A DNA stretch of 32,667 bases, from the NCBI RefSeq assembly GCF_000485595.1, contig NW_014577091.1, positions 114,835-147,501 of the forward strand. Reading direction: 5' to 3'. The notes under the pieces are model-generated. The model did no database searches and was not told the DNA's origin. It was given only the letters and a program-made list of their open reading frames with translations. Below, piece by piece: positions 15,401 through 25,300 of this stretch. The first letter of the stretch is position 1. Every line of letters starts with the position of its first letter. The stretch is from Priapulus caudatus (taxonomy: Eukaryota > Priapulida > Priapulimorpha > Priapulimorphida > Priapulidae). The position numbers and the translations under genes are program-made.

Positions 15401-17459
15401 ATTCATTACATAGAGTCTATGCATATGTTCATGGTAACGTTGATGTGATAGTTATGGATATCCCTTAAATATTTTGGAAGTTCGTTCTTCAAATTTCAAA
15501 TGCAGAAGTATGTTGGCTCTCTAATCGTTTCACAATTAAATCACAATTAAATCACAAAAATGGGTGTGTCATAAATTCAGTTTACAGTGAAGCAACTGGA
15601 GCGATTATCACGAAAAGCGGAAAAGGACCAGAAAGCTCAGACTAACAAGATCAAGAAGGTATTTGTACTAGAAAACTATTTCACTAGAGTATAATGGCAG
15701 CACTACAATTATGTATTTTACTTAAATGGAATCTATCAGGAATCCATTTAAATCTAAAATGCTATTTGAAATTGTTTACTACATAGTTTTATCACACTAT
15801 AACTGTCCATAAGATATTCTACTAATGATACTCATATGTTATACTTCCTTTAAATGATTATAATAAATTTTACCCATGATTAGGAGAATCATCCTTCAGT
15901 ATTAACAGGTATATAAGAAATTTCTTGAATCGCTATGTGATATAGTAACCGTATGCAACATAACTACACGTAGGCTTTGCAATGTCTTCCACAGTCTCTG
16001 CAGCAGGGAAATGTTGAAGGTGCTAAGATCTATGCTGAGAATGCCATTAGGAAAAAGAATGAGAGCCTCAATTACCTGCGCATGGCAGCTAGGGTAGATG
16101 GCGTGTCGTCAAAGGTGCAGTCTGCAGCTACCATGAAGCAGGTAACAGAAAACACTCTAACTGTGAACATTGCATTCAGTTTATGCGATCGAAAATCGAT
16201 TCCACGATTATGGAAATTACGAGGATAATTTTTTACAGGACTTTTTAGATATATGGTAGAATGCATAACACTTCATTAGTTGCTCTACAGCACTGGCTGA
16301 CACTTAGGGGGAGTATGGGTTTATTCAGGGTTTATAATTTAATGGTGGTGCATCACACACACACCCACACCAGAAGACAATGTGCAGACTTTGTTGTAAG
16401 AACACACAAGTAAGTGGAAATCTCTGTACATTGCAGGTGGCTAAAAATATGGAAGGAGTCACGAAAGCACTGGATAAGGCCATGAAGTCGATGGACTTGG
16501 AAAAAGTCTCCAAAGTGATGGAGAAATTTGAAGGCACCTTTGAAGACTTGGATGTCAGAACTAGTGTATGTACCTGAACCTGTTACATGTCACATGACTA
16601 TGCAAATGAGTGAAAATTATATTAATATTACAGTAAAAATTGAGATGTGTAAAGGACATACTAAAAGAGTGTGCTGAGGGTATCTCATATAATGTTTGGC
16701 CCAAGTTAATAGCTTCAAAGGCAAGGAAATAATTGTGACTGCTGCTAAAGTGAGTGGACTGTTGATACTACAAAAGGCCTAAGAGTAATTTATATAATAT
16801 TTAGCCTGATTAAGGATTGAACTGGTAAGATAATTTACTACAGATAAAATAAGGAGGAAGGGAAGATTATTGATATTGAAAGGCTGCACATACAATGAAG
16901 GACGAAGTGATTATTACATAAACGCGACGACTTGATTAAAGCATAATCAGGCAGACGTACTTGGAGTTGTCTCTGTGCAGGACATGAAATAACCTGATGT
17001 AATGTTGGCCTGGTTATATATAATGATATAATATTTGGCCTGATTAAGGGTAATTTTACTAAGAAGTCGTTTAGTCACACGCGACTAACTTGGAGTTGTT
17101 TGTGTGCAGGTCATGAAATAACCTGATGTAGTGTTGGCCTGGTTATGTATAATGATATAATATTTGGCCCGATTAAAGATAACTTTACTCAGAAGTCGTT
17201 ACGTCGCACGCGACTAACTAGGAGTTGTGTGCGTGCGCAGGTCATGGAGGACTCGATGAGCACGGCGACCACGCTGTCGACGCCGATGGACCAGGTTAGC
17301 GCCCTCATTCAGCAGGTGGCCGATGAGAATGGCCTCGAGGTGATGAACCAGCTGCAGGACGTGACGCCGGGAACCTCGCTGCCAGCAGAGCGCGCTGCCG
17401 AGCGCTCGCAGGCTGAGGATGACCAGCTGAGCAGACGACTGGCTGAACTCAGGGACTGA
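12385..17459 (+). CDS. CHMP1A: CHMP1 (ESCRT-III subunit), complete spliced CDS
   Basis: Spliced CDS: 12385-12400, 15271-15290, 15581-15658, 15995-16141, 16437-16565, 17241-17459. The phases join and give about 202 codons, close to the ~196-residue family length. The product follows CHMP1[72 protein letters not shown], then [15 protein letters not shown]. The C-terminus [12 protein letters not shown] fits the MIM1 consensus (D/E)xxLxxRLxxL(K/R), which binds the MIT domains of VPS4 and related factors. The protein acts in membrane scission at endosomes, midbody and nuclear envelope. An in-frame ATG at 12376 is an alternative start; a TAA at 12373 lies just before it. Exon 1 is the least certain. 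CHMP1A is favoured over CHMP1B by the DTIFQLRF start. Confidence 0.93.
12594..12785 (+). repeat. Pyrimidine-rich microsatellite (TTCTTA)n
   Basis: About 190 bp of TTCTTATTC/TTCTTATTTC units in CHMP1 intron 1. All three plus-strand frames stay open as Tyr/Ser/Phe/Leu-rich peptides. These are by-products of the repeat. Confidence 0.85.
12786..12927 (+). mobile_element. Non-LTR retrotransposon-like 3' tail
   Basis: The sequence ends CAATAAACTTTATTTGAA followed by repeated TTTGAA units, the form of a LINE 3' end with a short tandem tail. The region from about 12450 (GGACTTGGGGTCCCTCTC) may belong to the same 3' end, interrupted by the expanded TTCTTA tract. No reverse transcriptase is present. 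It abuts repeat copy 3. Confidence 0.5.
12928..13211 (-). repeat. Dispersed repeat, copy 3 (minus orientation), CHMP1 intron 1
   Basis: Reverse complement of the right half of the repeat at 4205-4768: GACATAGTCAGATGCAGCTT, CTTAACCGC-TGACGTACGGT, then CGTCGGTGTATAGCATCATG up to the assembly gap. It contains a 14-G homopolymer (13020-13033) where copy 1 has six Cs. The rest of the copy is lost in or beyond the gap. Confidence 0.8.
13067..13085 (+). promoter_or_regulatory. Triple half-site DR1 motif inside repeat copy 3
   Basis: GGTCAAAGGTCAAAGGTCA: three AGGTCA-type half sites spaced by one base (consensus DR1). It is carried by the repeat in CHMP1 intron 1, about 680 bp downstream of the start codon. 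Sequence match only. Confidence 0.4.
13212..13236. other. Assembly gap (25 Ns)
   Basis: A run of 25 N inside CHMP1 intron 1. It cuts repeat copy 3, and its true size is unknown. Confidence 0.99.
13715..14407 (+). mobile_element. hAT element relic with DUF4371-like transposase fragment
   Basis: A 693-bp element in CHMP1 intron 1. It has perfect 16-bp terminal inverted repeats, CAGTCCTCGCCAAAAG at 13715-13730 and its reverse complement at 14392-14407. The 6-bp direct repeats CTTTGG flank it at 13709-13714 and 14408-14413. The plus strand at about 14030-14300 encodes [14 protein letters not shown] and [20 protein letters not shown], resembling the ZNF862/DUF4371 type of hAT transposase (..FFSxxxDGSTD..EQE). 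It lacks the catalytic core and the hAT dimerisation region, so it is an internally deleted, inactive copy. Confidence 0.88.
14333..14373 (+). repeat. Subterminal hairpin of the hAT relic
   Basis: CATTCGGTCTGGTAAAAA and its near reverse complement TTTTTACTGGACCGAATG are separated by about 5 nt. The GGTCCAGTAA word also recurs at 14318 and 14374. Subterminal repeats like these often bind hAT transposases. Confidence 0.65.
14993..15015. repeat. (AT)n microsatellite
   Basis: About 11 AT units in CHMP1 intron 1. Confidence 0.9.
15271..15290 (+). CDS. CHMP1A: CHMP1 coding exon 2 (20-nt microexon)
   Basis: Only 20 nt between TCCATTTCAG and GTAATG. With one base from exon 1 it encodes DTIFQLR, the counterpart of DTLFQLK at the CHMP1A N-terminus, the first amphipathic element of the ESCRT-III fold. 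Confidence 0.85.
15581..15658 (+). CDS. CHMP1A: CHMP1 coding exon 3
   Basis: 26 codons: [25 protein letters not shown]. This is the basic helix 1 of the Snf7 domain, which binds acidic membranes. Acceptor AATTCAG, donor GTATTT, phase 0. Confidence 0.93.
15995..16141 (+). CDS. CHMP1A: CHMP1 coding exon 4
   Basis: 49 codons including [20 protein letters not shown] and [17 protein letters not shown], helix 2 of the Snf7 core. Acceptor TTCCACAG, donor GTAACA, phase 0. Confidence 0.95.
16437..16565 (+). CDS. CHMP1A: CHMP1 coding exon 5
   Basis: 43 codons: [40 protein letters not shown]. Helices 3-4 of the Snf7 domain. Acceptor ATTGCAG, donor GTATGT, phase 0. Confidence 0.95.
16963..17246 (+). 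repeat. 129-bp tandem duplication spanning CHMP1 last-intron acceptor
   Basis: GGAGTTGT recurs at 16963, 17092 and 17221, spaced exactly 129 bp. Copies one and two agree over the whole unit with few changes (AACCTGATGTA, TGTTGGCCTGGTTAT, TATAATGATATAATATTTGG, AGAAGTCGTT). The third copy runs into the real acceptor and the first exon bases (GCAG, GTCATG). A more decayed partial copy lies near 16688-16860. See the finding on decoy acceptors. Confidence 0.9.
17241..17459 (+). CDS. CHMP1A: CHMP1 coding exon 6 (stop and MIM1)
   Basis: 72 codons and a TGA. It encodes [32 protein letters not shown] and the terminal MIM1 helix [12 protein letters not shown]. The exon is GC-rich, unlike its surroundings. 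Its acceptor and first bases (GTCATG) are repeated twice upstream in a 129-bp tandem array, so splice choice here deserves attention. Confidence 0.95.
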   Translation, partial: VMEDSMSTATTLSTPMDQVSALIQQVADENGLEVMNQLQDVTPGTSLPAERAAERSQAEDDQLSRRLAELRD

Positions 17460-19227
17460 GAATGCCATCTGGTGGTGGTTTCGTTGTACATACTGATGGA
17501 TCGCTGAGTTGAAAAGCCATTCGGAATCACTGGAGCTCTGCTAGGCGCAGATTCACATTGTTTAACCATGCTTATAAAGTTAACGTATCAGCTCTGTTTT
17601 GGATGGAAACGGTCTCTGCGCTTTGGCCGGTCTGAGACTATGCGTGATTTGAAGTGATTTCGCTGTGGTTCCAAAAAAAATTTGCGAGTCAATAGACTTC
17701 TAGACAATCCAATCTCCCTTGTGTGAGAAATAATTCTGGTGTTTTATTCGATCGTCTTAATGTGTAACGAAATGGCGAGCTTACATTTACGCGGTGTTGA
17801 ACAACTGTTTAGAAATTATAAGCAGCAAGAACATTGTTATTATCGAACCAGTTTTAAGATCATTAGTTAAAAAGCTTATGTAATGTGGAAATATATTGTT
17901 GAAGCTTCATTTTTTCATTAGAATCACAAATGTGCATTGTGGAAGTGTTCAATATATTCACACCTCTAAACATACTGTACCATGGTCATGCATATACGTA
18001 TATCATGTATAATTAAGTCTTAAAAGCAGCTTAACAGCAAAGAAACTCCTATTACAGCTTGGCGCATACTTGATGTTGACATAATGGCTTCAGTGTTTTA
18101 CACTCGCCTAAATAATTCAGGACCATTTATTCATTCATCATTACTGCATCTGCTAGTATAATATTATCTCGGTGAACGGGATCGCATGTCACAGTAAAAG
18201 TACGGTGTTCATTTTAATCATCTTGATTGCTCTATGCACATCAATATCACAACTAAATCAACACACTGCAGGTGCTTTGCGAAAATGGATTAATAGTACC
18301 CTAGTAATGCTGTCCATATGTGTAACATTAACATTACCAATGTACATCGTTGCATATCAAATTTATTATGGATAGGCTTTAGATATATTTTAGACTACAA
18401 TTCAATAGGTCCAGTAGTTAGGAAAATTTTTTCTACACCTATTTCGTTTATCAATGTATAAATTTCCAAGAAAAACAATTGGTGATTTAACAATTAGTTT
18501 CCTCTGTTATTTAGCGACATTTAACGTATGCCCTGTGATTGGTATAGATTTTTTATTAATTATTTATGATTTGCCAAAGTCTGTATAATGTAAACTGGTT
18601 AGTGACTGCTGCCAAATCCGAATATACTATTTAAGTACATTAAACTGGATTAAATATGTAGTGCTGTATGCTCTCAGTCTGTGATATTACCATGTGTTAT
18701 ATCCTATTTCCTTTGTCTCTTAGCGCTACACAAAAGCCTGTTAAGACGAGTATATGTGAAACTGCTCAGCTACACTTTATTTTATAAAATAAATAATTGT
18801 ATATCATAATATTTTGACTCGTGTTCCACTTTTGGTAACACTGTCTGCTTCATTACCGATATTAGCGTCATGCCACGACAACTTACTCTCATCTCGTGGA
18901 GAAGCGCAAACATCTGTGTTGAATCACAAAAAGAATCAGAAGTGCAATAATAGCTGTCTCCTCTCAATAAGTAGTAATTGTCAGTAGTCTGCAGCAAATG
19001 TGTTGCCAGCAACCAACAGTCTTTGTTGTTGACAGTGGCCAACAATGTGTTTTGAATGACCGACATATAGTGTTGACAGCAACCAACGTCTCATGTCACG
19101 CACCCAAGAACATCACGTCCCGGTCTTCATTCTCTTTGCAGCTATCTCTCTCTCCTACAAACGAAAATGTTTCTGTCATTGAAGAGTCAGTATTCAGTAG
19201 GCTTGGTCCAGACAAAGGTTTACTCAG
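17460..19227. other. Convergent 3' flanks of CHMP1 and DHX35
   Basis: AT-rich interval between two stop codons that face each other. No exon, RNA gene or clear transposon was found. It should hold both 3' UTRs. A frame of 67 codons at 18172-18375 (plus) has no recognisable similarity and is probably chance. Confidence 0.6.
18776..18793. terminator. Back-to-back poly(A) signals
   Basis: TTTATT at 18776-18781 reads AATAAA on the minus strand (DHX35). AATAAA at 18788-18793 reads on the plus strand (CHMP1). They lie 1.3 kb from the CHMP1 stop and 0.45 kb from the DHX35 stop. Other weaker signals exist (ATTAAA near 18638 and 18651, TTTATT near 17742), so actual sites are uncertain. Confidence 0.45.
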
Positions 19228-19393
19228 TTACACTAGAACAGCAGCTTGTGCCTGAAGGGAGACTGGAAGGATTGTACGTACTGTGCCGTATTGATAGTAG
19301 TGAGGTGCGAGCTCATACAGCCACCGCGGGTCGATTGCCGTCACATTCCTCATGTATGCACGAGATGTCAGTAGCACCTCGTTGAACATCACC
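19228..19393 (-). CDS. DHX35: DHX35 last exon (stop)
   Basis: [33 protein letters not shown], then a divergent tail and TAA at 19230-19228. Matches the C-terminus of DHX35, though the final ~15 residues are not conserved. Confidence 0.94.
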
Positions 19394-22300
19394 CTGCAAA
19401 CAGGACAAATCATATGCATGTAATCATAGGTAATATATATATATATAGGTTATAATGGTATAATACATAATATCAGTCATGGGGAGAACGAGGGTGAAAC
19501 CGGTAAACAAGGATAATAAAGAATTAAACAGGTAGGTTCACAGCAACATGAAATAGTCAGTAAACTACAGTGACACAGTTGCTAGTGACGTGAGGTCGCT
19601 CGCATAAATAACAACAGCAATTATTCTTCAATCGAACCTCAAAATGCTGCAAATTTCTGCCAACCAAACAGTCACAAGCTACATAGTGATGGCCTTGTGT
19701 CCCATCGGGGGACCAAGAGGATAAGAAGAAGAAGAAAGAACAGTCACAATTTCCTAAAAAGGTTCATCAGCATTTTCGTACAGTAGAGTACGTAGAATTA
19801 GATCGAGCCGCCATGCAACGTGTGGACTATGATTGTCGTACCACTGAGCAGGCTTCAGCGCGTACAGCACTGAGCTCGGGTGCACGTGTATGGGGAGGTC
19901 ATCCTTCACTGTTCGGTATTCTCCCGTGTAGTGCAGTCGTGCAGCGTTAGCAAAGAATCCTGCTGCGATGCATCGGCATATCCTGTCCGCATCTCCTGCG
20001 AGTTTCAACAGCAGTTTAATACTCTCGCAGCCAGTGTTGGGTTTGAGTAGGCAGATGCGTGACTCTCGTTACAATCACAACTTTGGTTAGTTGTCTACGA
20101 GTTTACTGAGCTGGGGTGCTCACCTAGTTAACTATACAGAACACAAGGTTGCAGAGAAGATATGTGAGGTACGAAACATTCGCTCTGAACAACGAAACGA
20201 TGTTTATTGATCCCCCGCAATTAATTTTGGATTGTTAAGGTGTCAGAACTAATCAATGCAATTATGACTGGGATCAGGATGAAAGAAACATGCTAACATT
20301 GTGATTGCCTTTAACAACCTACCACACATCTCTCACCATATCTACCAATAGAGTGATTAGTGATCAGATAATTATGATCATAGGGACACCGCAGAACTCA
20401 ATACCTTCTGCTGAAACCAAAGGTATTTCGAATCTTTGTAGAAGACCTTTTAGTTGGTTACGAACGTCCACCACTCGCATCAAGCCTTTATAGTTGAGGT
20501 AGTTTTCGTGGCACCACCGTGCACTCTTCTTTTTCTACACAGCGAGTATGGAAAATGAACTTAATTAAACCAATAGTTGAAAATTTCACAACCAGTTTAT
20601 AGGTTAGAAATATTACGCTGTAATGGAGCATCTCGACCGCAAGAGATCATCATAAACTCTAAGTTTATGCTAAGCCCACCAACTTTGAAAACGGATTTGA
20701 GTGAGCGGGTTTGGCGACGTAAATGGAAAGGTCTCAGTCTGTGTAAATCTATTATATGCATTAACTATTTAATTCTCAGTTCAGTGCCATGACAATCAAC
20801 CCCATTTAATTGGACACTCCTCCTCCTGCCTTGCCTTCATGACTTGTATTCAGACTGTAGCTCTCTTACATAGTCAACAATGCGACACTTCACACTATCT
20901 GAACACACATAACATGAAAACATAGAGTGGTAATTAAAATATTCCTCATACTCTAAGCTAAGTTGTGCCATACCTTGATGAATGATTCGTATACATTAAG
21001 AAGCGTGAGATGATCACCCTCTTCTACCGAGAATTGGTACTTTGCTCTATCCTGATGTAAAATGAAATCTCACACATGAAATAAAAAATACTTATACAGT
21101 TAGGTACATACATCAACCGCACGTTATGTGGCAATATCAAAAGCTTGGTAACTGGAACTTATGGCTTGAGCACTGGCAGATGGAGCCTTTACTAAGGCAT
21201 TTGTGTCTAAATACACATTCAGTTAAACGTTTTACAGACTTGCATCACTCACCGCTTTAGCCTTGCCAATAGAGGGCGTAGTGAACACGCATTCAATGTT
21301 CAGCATGGCTGCTATGCTGAGAATTTCCTCTGAGCATTCGAATTTCCCTGCAAGTGAAAAAAACCTCTGACATATGGCATGGCATATACACCAAACCTAC
21401 TAAGTAATTCTTCACCTGTTTGATAAGCTGAAATGCCCGTTTTCCTCTGTATGGTGCACACTGCACCCTGTGCATTTGACCAAATGTACAATCGTAAAAC
21501 ACAAATCACCAATCGTAAATCTTTGTACGATTGCAACAGCTATTAACGCGAATTTGCTGCCTCACTCTTGCTGTCACAACGAACGAACAACTGTTACTCA
21601 CCAGACTCCAGTAACATTTTGGCAAACATTGGCTCCAAAGGGAACTCAGCCATCTGCTGGCCGAGTTGTTCTGTGAGCTTGCCATCCACGTCTATGGCCC
21701 CGAGTGCATACAGGAGATCCAACGCTCTAGACATGTTCTGTGCTGGTGGCTTCTGTAAAACGACACGTAAGAAGAACTCGCTCGAAATTATGGACGAATC
21801 GTGGCGCAACCGCACATCATATGCCACGTCGATAACGCATCACGTGTAAGATCCCCAACAACTTTCAGATGGAAATAATTAACACCAATCACTCTTGTCA
21901 TGTTCTGCTTGGTACATACTCAGTATTACTGTCAAATCTTATATAACGGCACTCAAGGGAAATGCTGGAAACGTACTTTATAGACAGTTGCCTGGTGAAT
22001 AGAGGTCAGAACTAACTATAGAAATATATAGAGACACAAGTCTAACTACTATATTGTTTCTATAGAACCAACACAGGATTCACTGTATCTATATACCACA
22101 AAAGTATATGACAAAAGTATTATATATATAATGCAGTGATGGTGTCACGATAAAAATACCCGCCCGGGAGGACGGCGAACCCGGACTAGTATAGCCTTGT
22201 AAAGAACAAAATGTTCCTGACTCAAGGAAGCATCATGGCCACCTTGGTCGACGAAAATAAATGAAATAAATGAAATAATAAAATATATATAAATACATAA

Positions 22301-25300
22301 TATAAAGTGCCATCATAGAACAATTAATAAAGAAGGCACACGTAAAGCAGAGATTTGAATGGTGCACATATCTACAAACTATCCCATGCAAGTTCAACTA
22401 GTTTATCATTTGATGCCATATAAGGCTATAAGGTTAGCGACGAAATACAATCAAAGAACAGTGAGCATCAGAAAAAGGCATCGGGTAAAGTTAACGCGTG
22501 TCCCGAATTCTATTTCCCCTCGCGCTGACCTGCCGGCGTGCGCGCGTCAGCGTTGACGACGCTCGCGACGACGTACCGAGAGGAAGTTGAAGCGCAGTAC
22601 ATTGGAGACTCCGAGAGCCTTCAACAGGAGGAGGACGGTGGAGAGGTCGCTGCGCTGCATCTCCGGCACTGTCGCCGCAGGAAGCTTCGCGTGCTCCTCC
22701 TCTAAACGACAGAGGCAAAGACTTCTCGTACAACATAGTCGCGAACGCGAAAGGTTACAAATAGCAACAACAATGCAACACAATAAAAGTGTGTAATCCC
22801 AAAAACAACAACGTAAAAACAGTTAAACAATCACTGTATTTTACATTGCATGGAGTGTTACGTGAATGGCCCGACTAGGCCACGGTATGTTTATTTAGTT
22901 TATGTGCTTACCAACAGATGGCGTAATTAGTCAAGACACGGATAAGACGAGGAGTCGCTATTTCTGCTGAGATTATAGTTTGCAACTTAATAAACCTGTA
23001 TGTCTGAATAGACGTACACACCCCCTGTTCTGTTTGCCTTACTGAGTGCGAGTCACGAAACATGGAAGAGTAGGCTGCGATAATGCGACAGAAGATAAGT
23101 GTAACACACCTGGATAGAGCCGGTAAGACTTGCCTGACCGGACCCTGCCTGCCCTGCCACTGCGCTGCTCAGCTGATGCCTGTGAGACTGGCACCACCAC
23201 CAGGCAGTCGCTACCAGTGTCGGGGTTAAACGCTCGCAACTTCACGAAACCACAGTCTATCACTGAAACAACAGAGCATCACCATGATCACTAAAAACGT
23301 CAACACGTAATGCGTTAGACATGAAATAGATAACTAGACTACATAGTTGCATTTCGTTGCACTGACCTAGTGTTTTAACATGAACTTGTGTACATTCAGT
23401 ATACATAGTTTATAGAATTAAATAAACCAAAGAAGCATCTTAGATGGAAATCAATGCATAATATCACGAACACACGTATAGAATATAAAATGCTATACTC
23501 GTGTTCACGGTAATACTAATATATATTATCATATAATATATTTCTACACACCATAGGTGATTCCATTGATGGTGATTGAAGCTTCAGCTATGTTTGTTGC
23601 AATGACGACCTTGCGCGTCTTTTCCGGTGTCCGCTGAAACACCTTTAGCTGTTCTTTTGCCGTGAGGCTCGCATACATTGGCAGTACGAGTAGTTGCATG
23701 GTCACCCTTTGCATGCTCTCAGCTGCTTCTCTATAGGGAAACAGGAGCACTGTCTTTGTAACAACTTAATTACAACCATAAAGTAGAATTCTTAAACGAC
23801 CCACTGATGCAACTTGCTTTTTTACTCTGAAATGGCATTTATTTTAAACCTTTTTACATATAATATAGACCGTAATTGGACCAAACTTATATAGTATCGT
23901 ATTTGTAAGTTGTATGTAAAAATTGTAATTTGGATTTGGATTAAGTGTTAGTGTTTTTATTGTAACATGGTGGGTGACAGTGTTACAATTTTTTTTTCAC
24001 ATTTTAAGATTCATTTTTGCTATGTTAATCCTCTTACCTGACCAAGGCACACACATGTTCAACTTCTTCCTGCCCGGTGAGAAAGGCTAGGATGTCTCCA
24101 GGCTTTTCATGTTTGTGGATCTTTAGTATTGTTTCCATTGTTGCCTTCACATAATCGGGTACAGGGCTATAAGCAGGATAACAGCTTATCAGTTGATGCC
24201 TATTGCCAATACTTAAACTACTCCCTCTGTGTAAACTAACATTGTTGCAAGTGTTGCATAACCAGATATGAAGGTCCATTTATCATTTGATTGTGCAGGT
24301 GAAAAAATGACGTAAAAGGCAACAGATAACTTGTTGATGTTTGAAAATACTTTTTTATAACTTGATAAGGAATACTCACATAGATATATTCAGGAGTTAA
24401 TGAGACAAACTCCTCTCATTTGTCTCATTAACTCCTGATATATTGCAAGAAGATCGGGGATATATATGCTCGTACACACACATATGATAATAAGACATAT
24501 TGTTTTTCACCAGCTCAGTAATTATATAATCACCTGCTAATATAAAATACATCTACTGGAAATGCTCTGCCCTCAATGGTTATAATAGTTGCAATTTCTT
24601 CACTTTTTCCCTTGGAATCGTCTTGGTTGAAAAAATCCCTGACAGCCTACATAAACAGAAATCATATACTACAATGAATACTTATATTACTGTAACAATA
24701 CGACGATGGTACGCTGTCCATATTTCTATTAGCATGTATGTATATATCAGGAGTAGATAATAGGGAAAATACCCTATTATCTACTCCTGGTATATATGTA
24801 TATATTTGCTGGTGATATTTGCCAACAGGTGGTAGCACCATTGATATAGTTGTAATCACAATATGCTAAGGATCTTTAACAATAATAATAACCATTATTT
24901 TAAGATACAGGTTACAATTAGAGTTATGATAAGGTGTTGGAATTGTTCATCTCAAAAACGTTCCTGAGTCATACCATATAGAGTTATACAGAGTTATACC
25001 TTATAGTCATGAGGTATAATCATTTGCTGGTAATATTTCCCAACAGGTGGTAGCACCATTCACAGTAGTTACATTAGGTCAGGTAGGTCACATATATTAA
25101 GTAAAAACAGTATTTTATGAATGAAATTTACATTATTTGTATGTGAATTTGGTGACTTGCAACGTTATCAATATATATTGTTTTTTTTATTAAAAACATG
25201 GTTATTATGTATGCATAAAGTACACTACTATTTTAGTTACGTGGGCTACGCACAGTTACATTCCTCACACCACAAGCAAAAATATCCCTCCCTACATACA

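Noticed and set aside
18172-18375. 67-codon frame with a hydrophobic stretch
   Set aside because: In the convergent 3' flank, AT-rich, and with no homology recognised.
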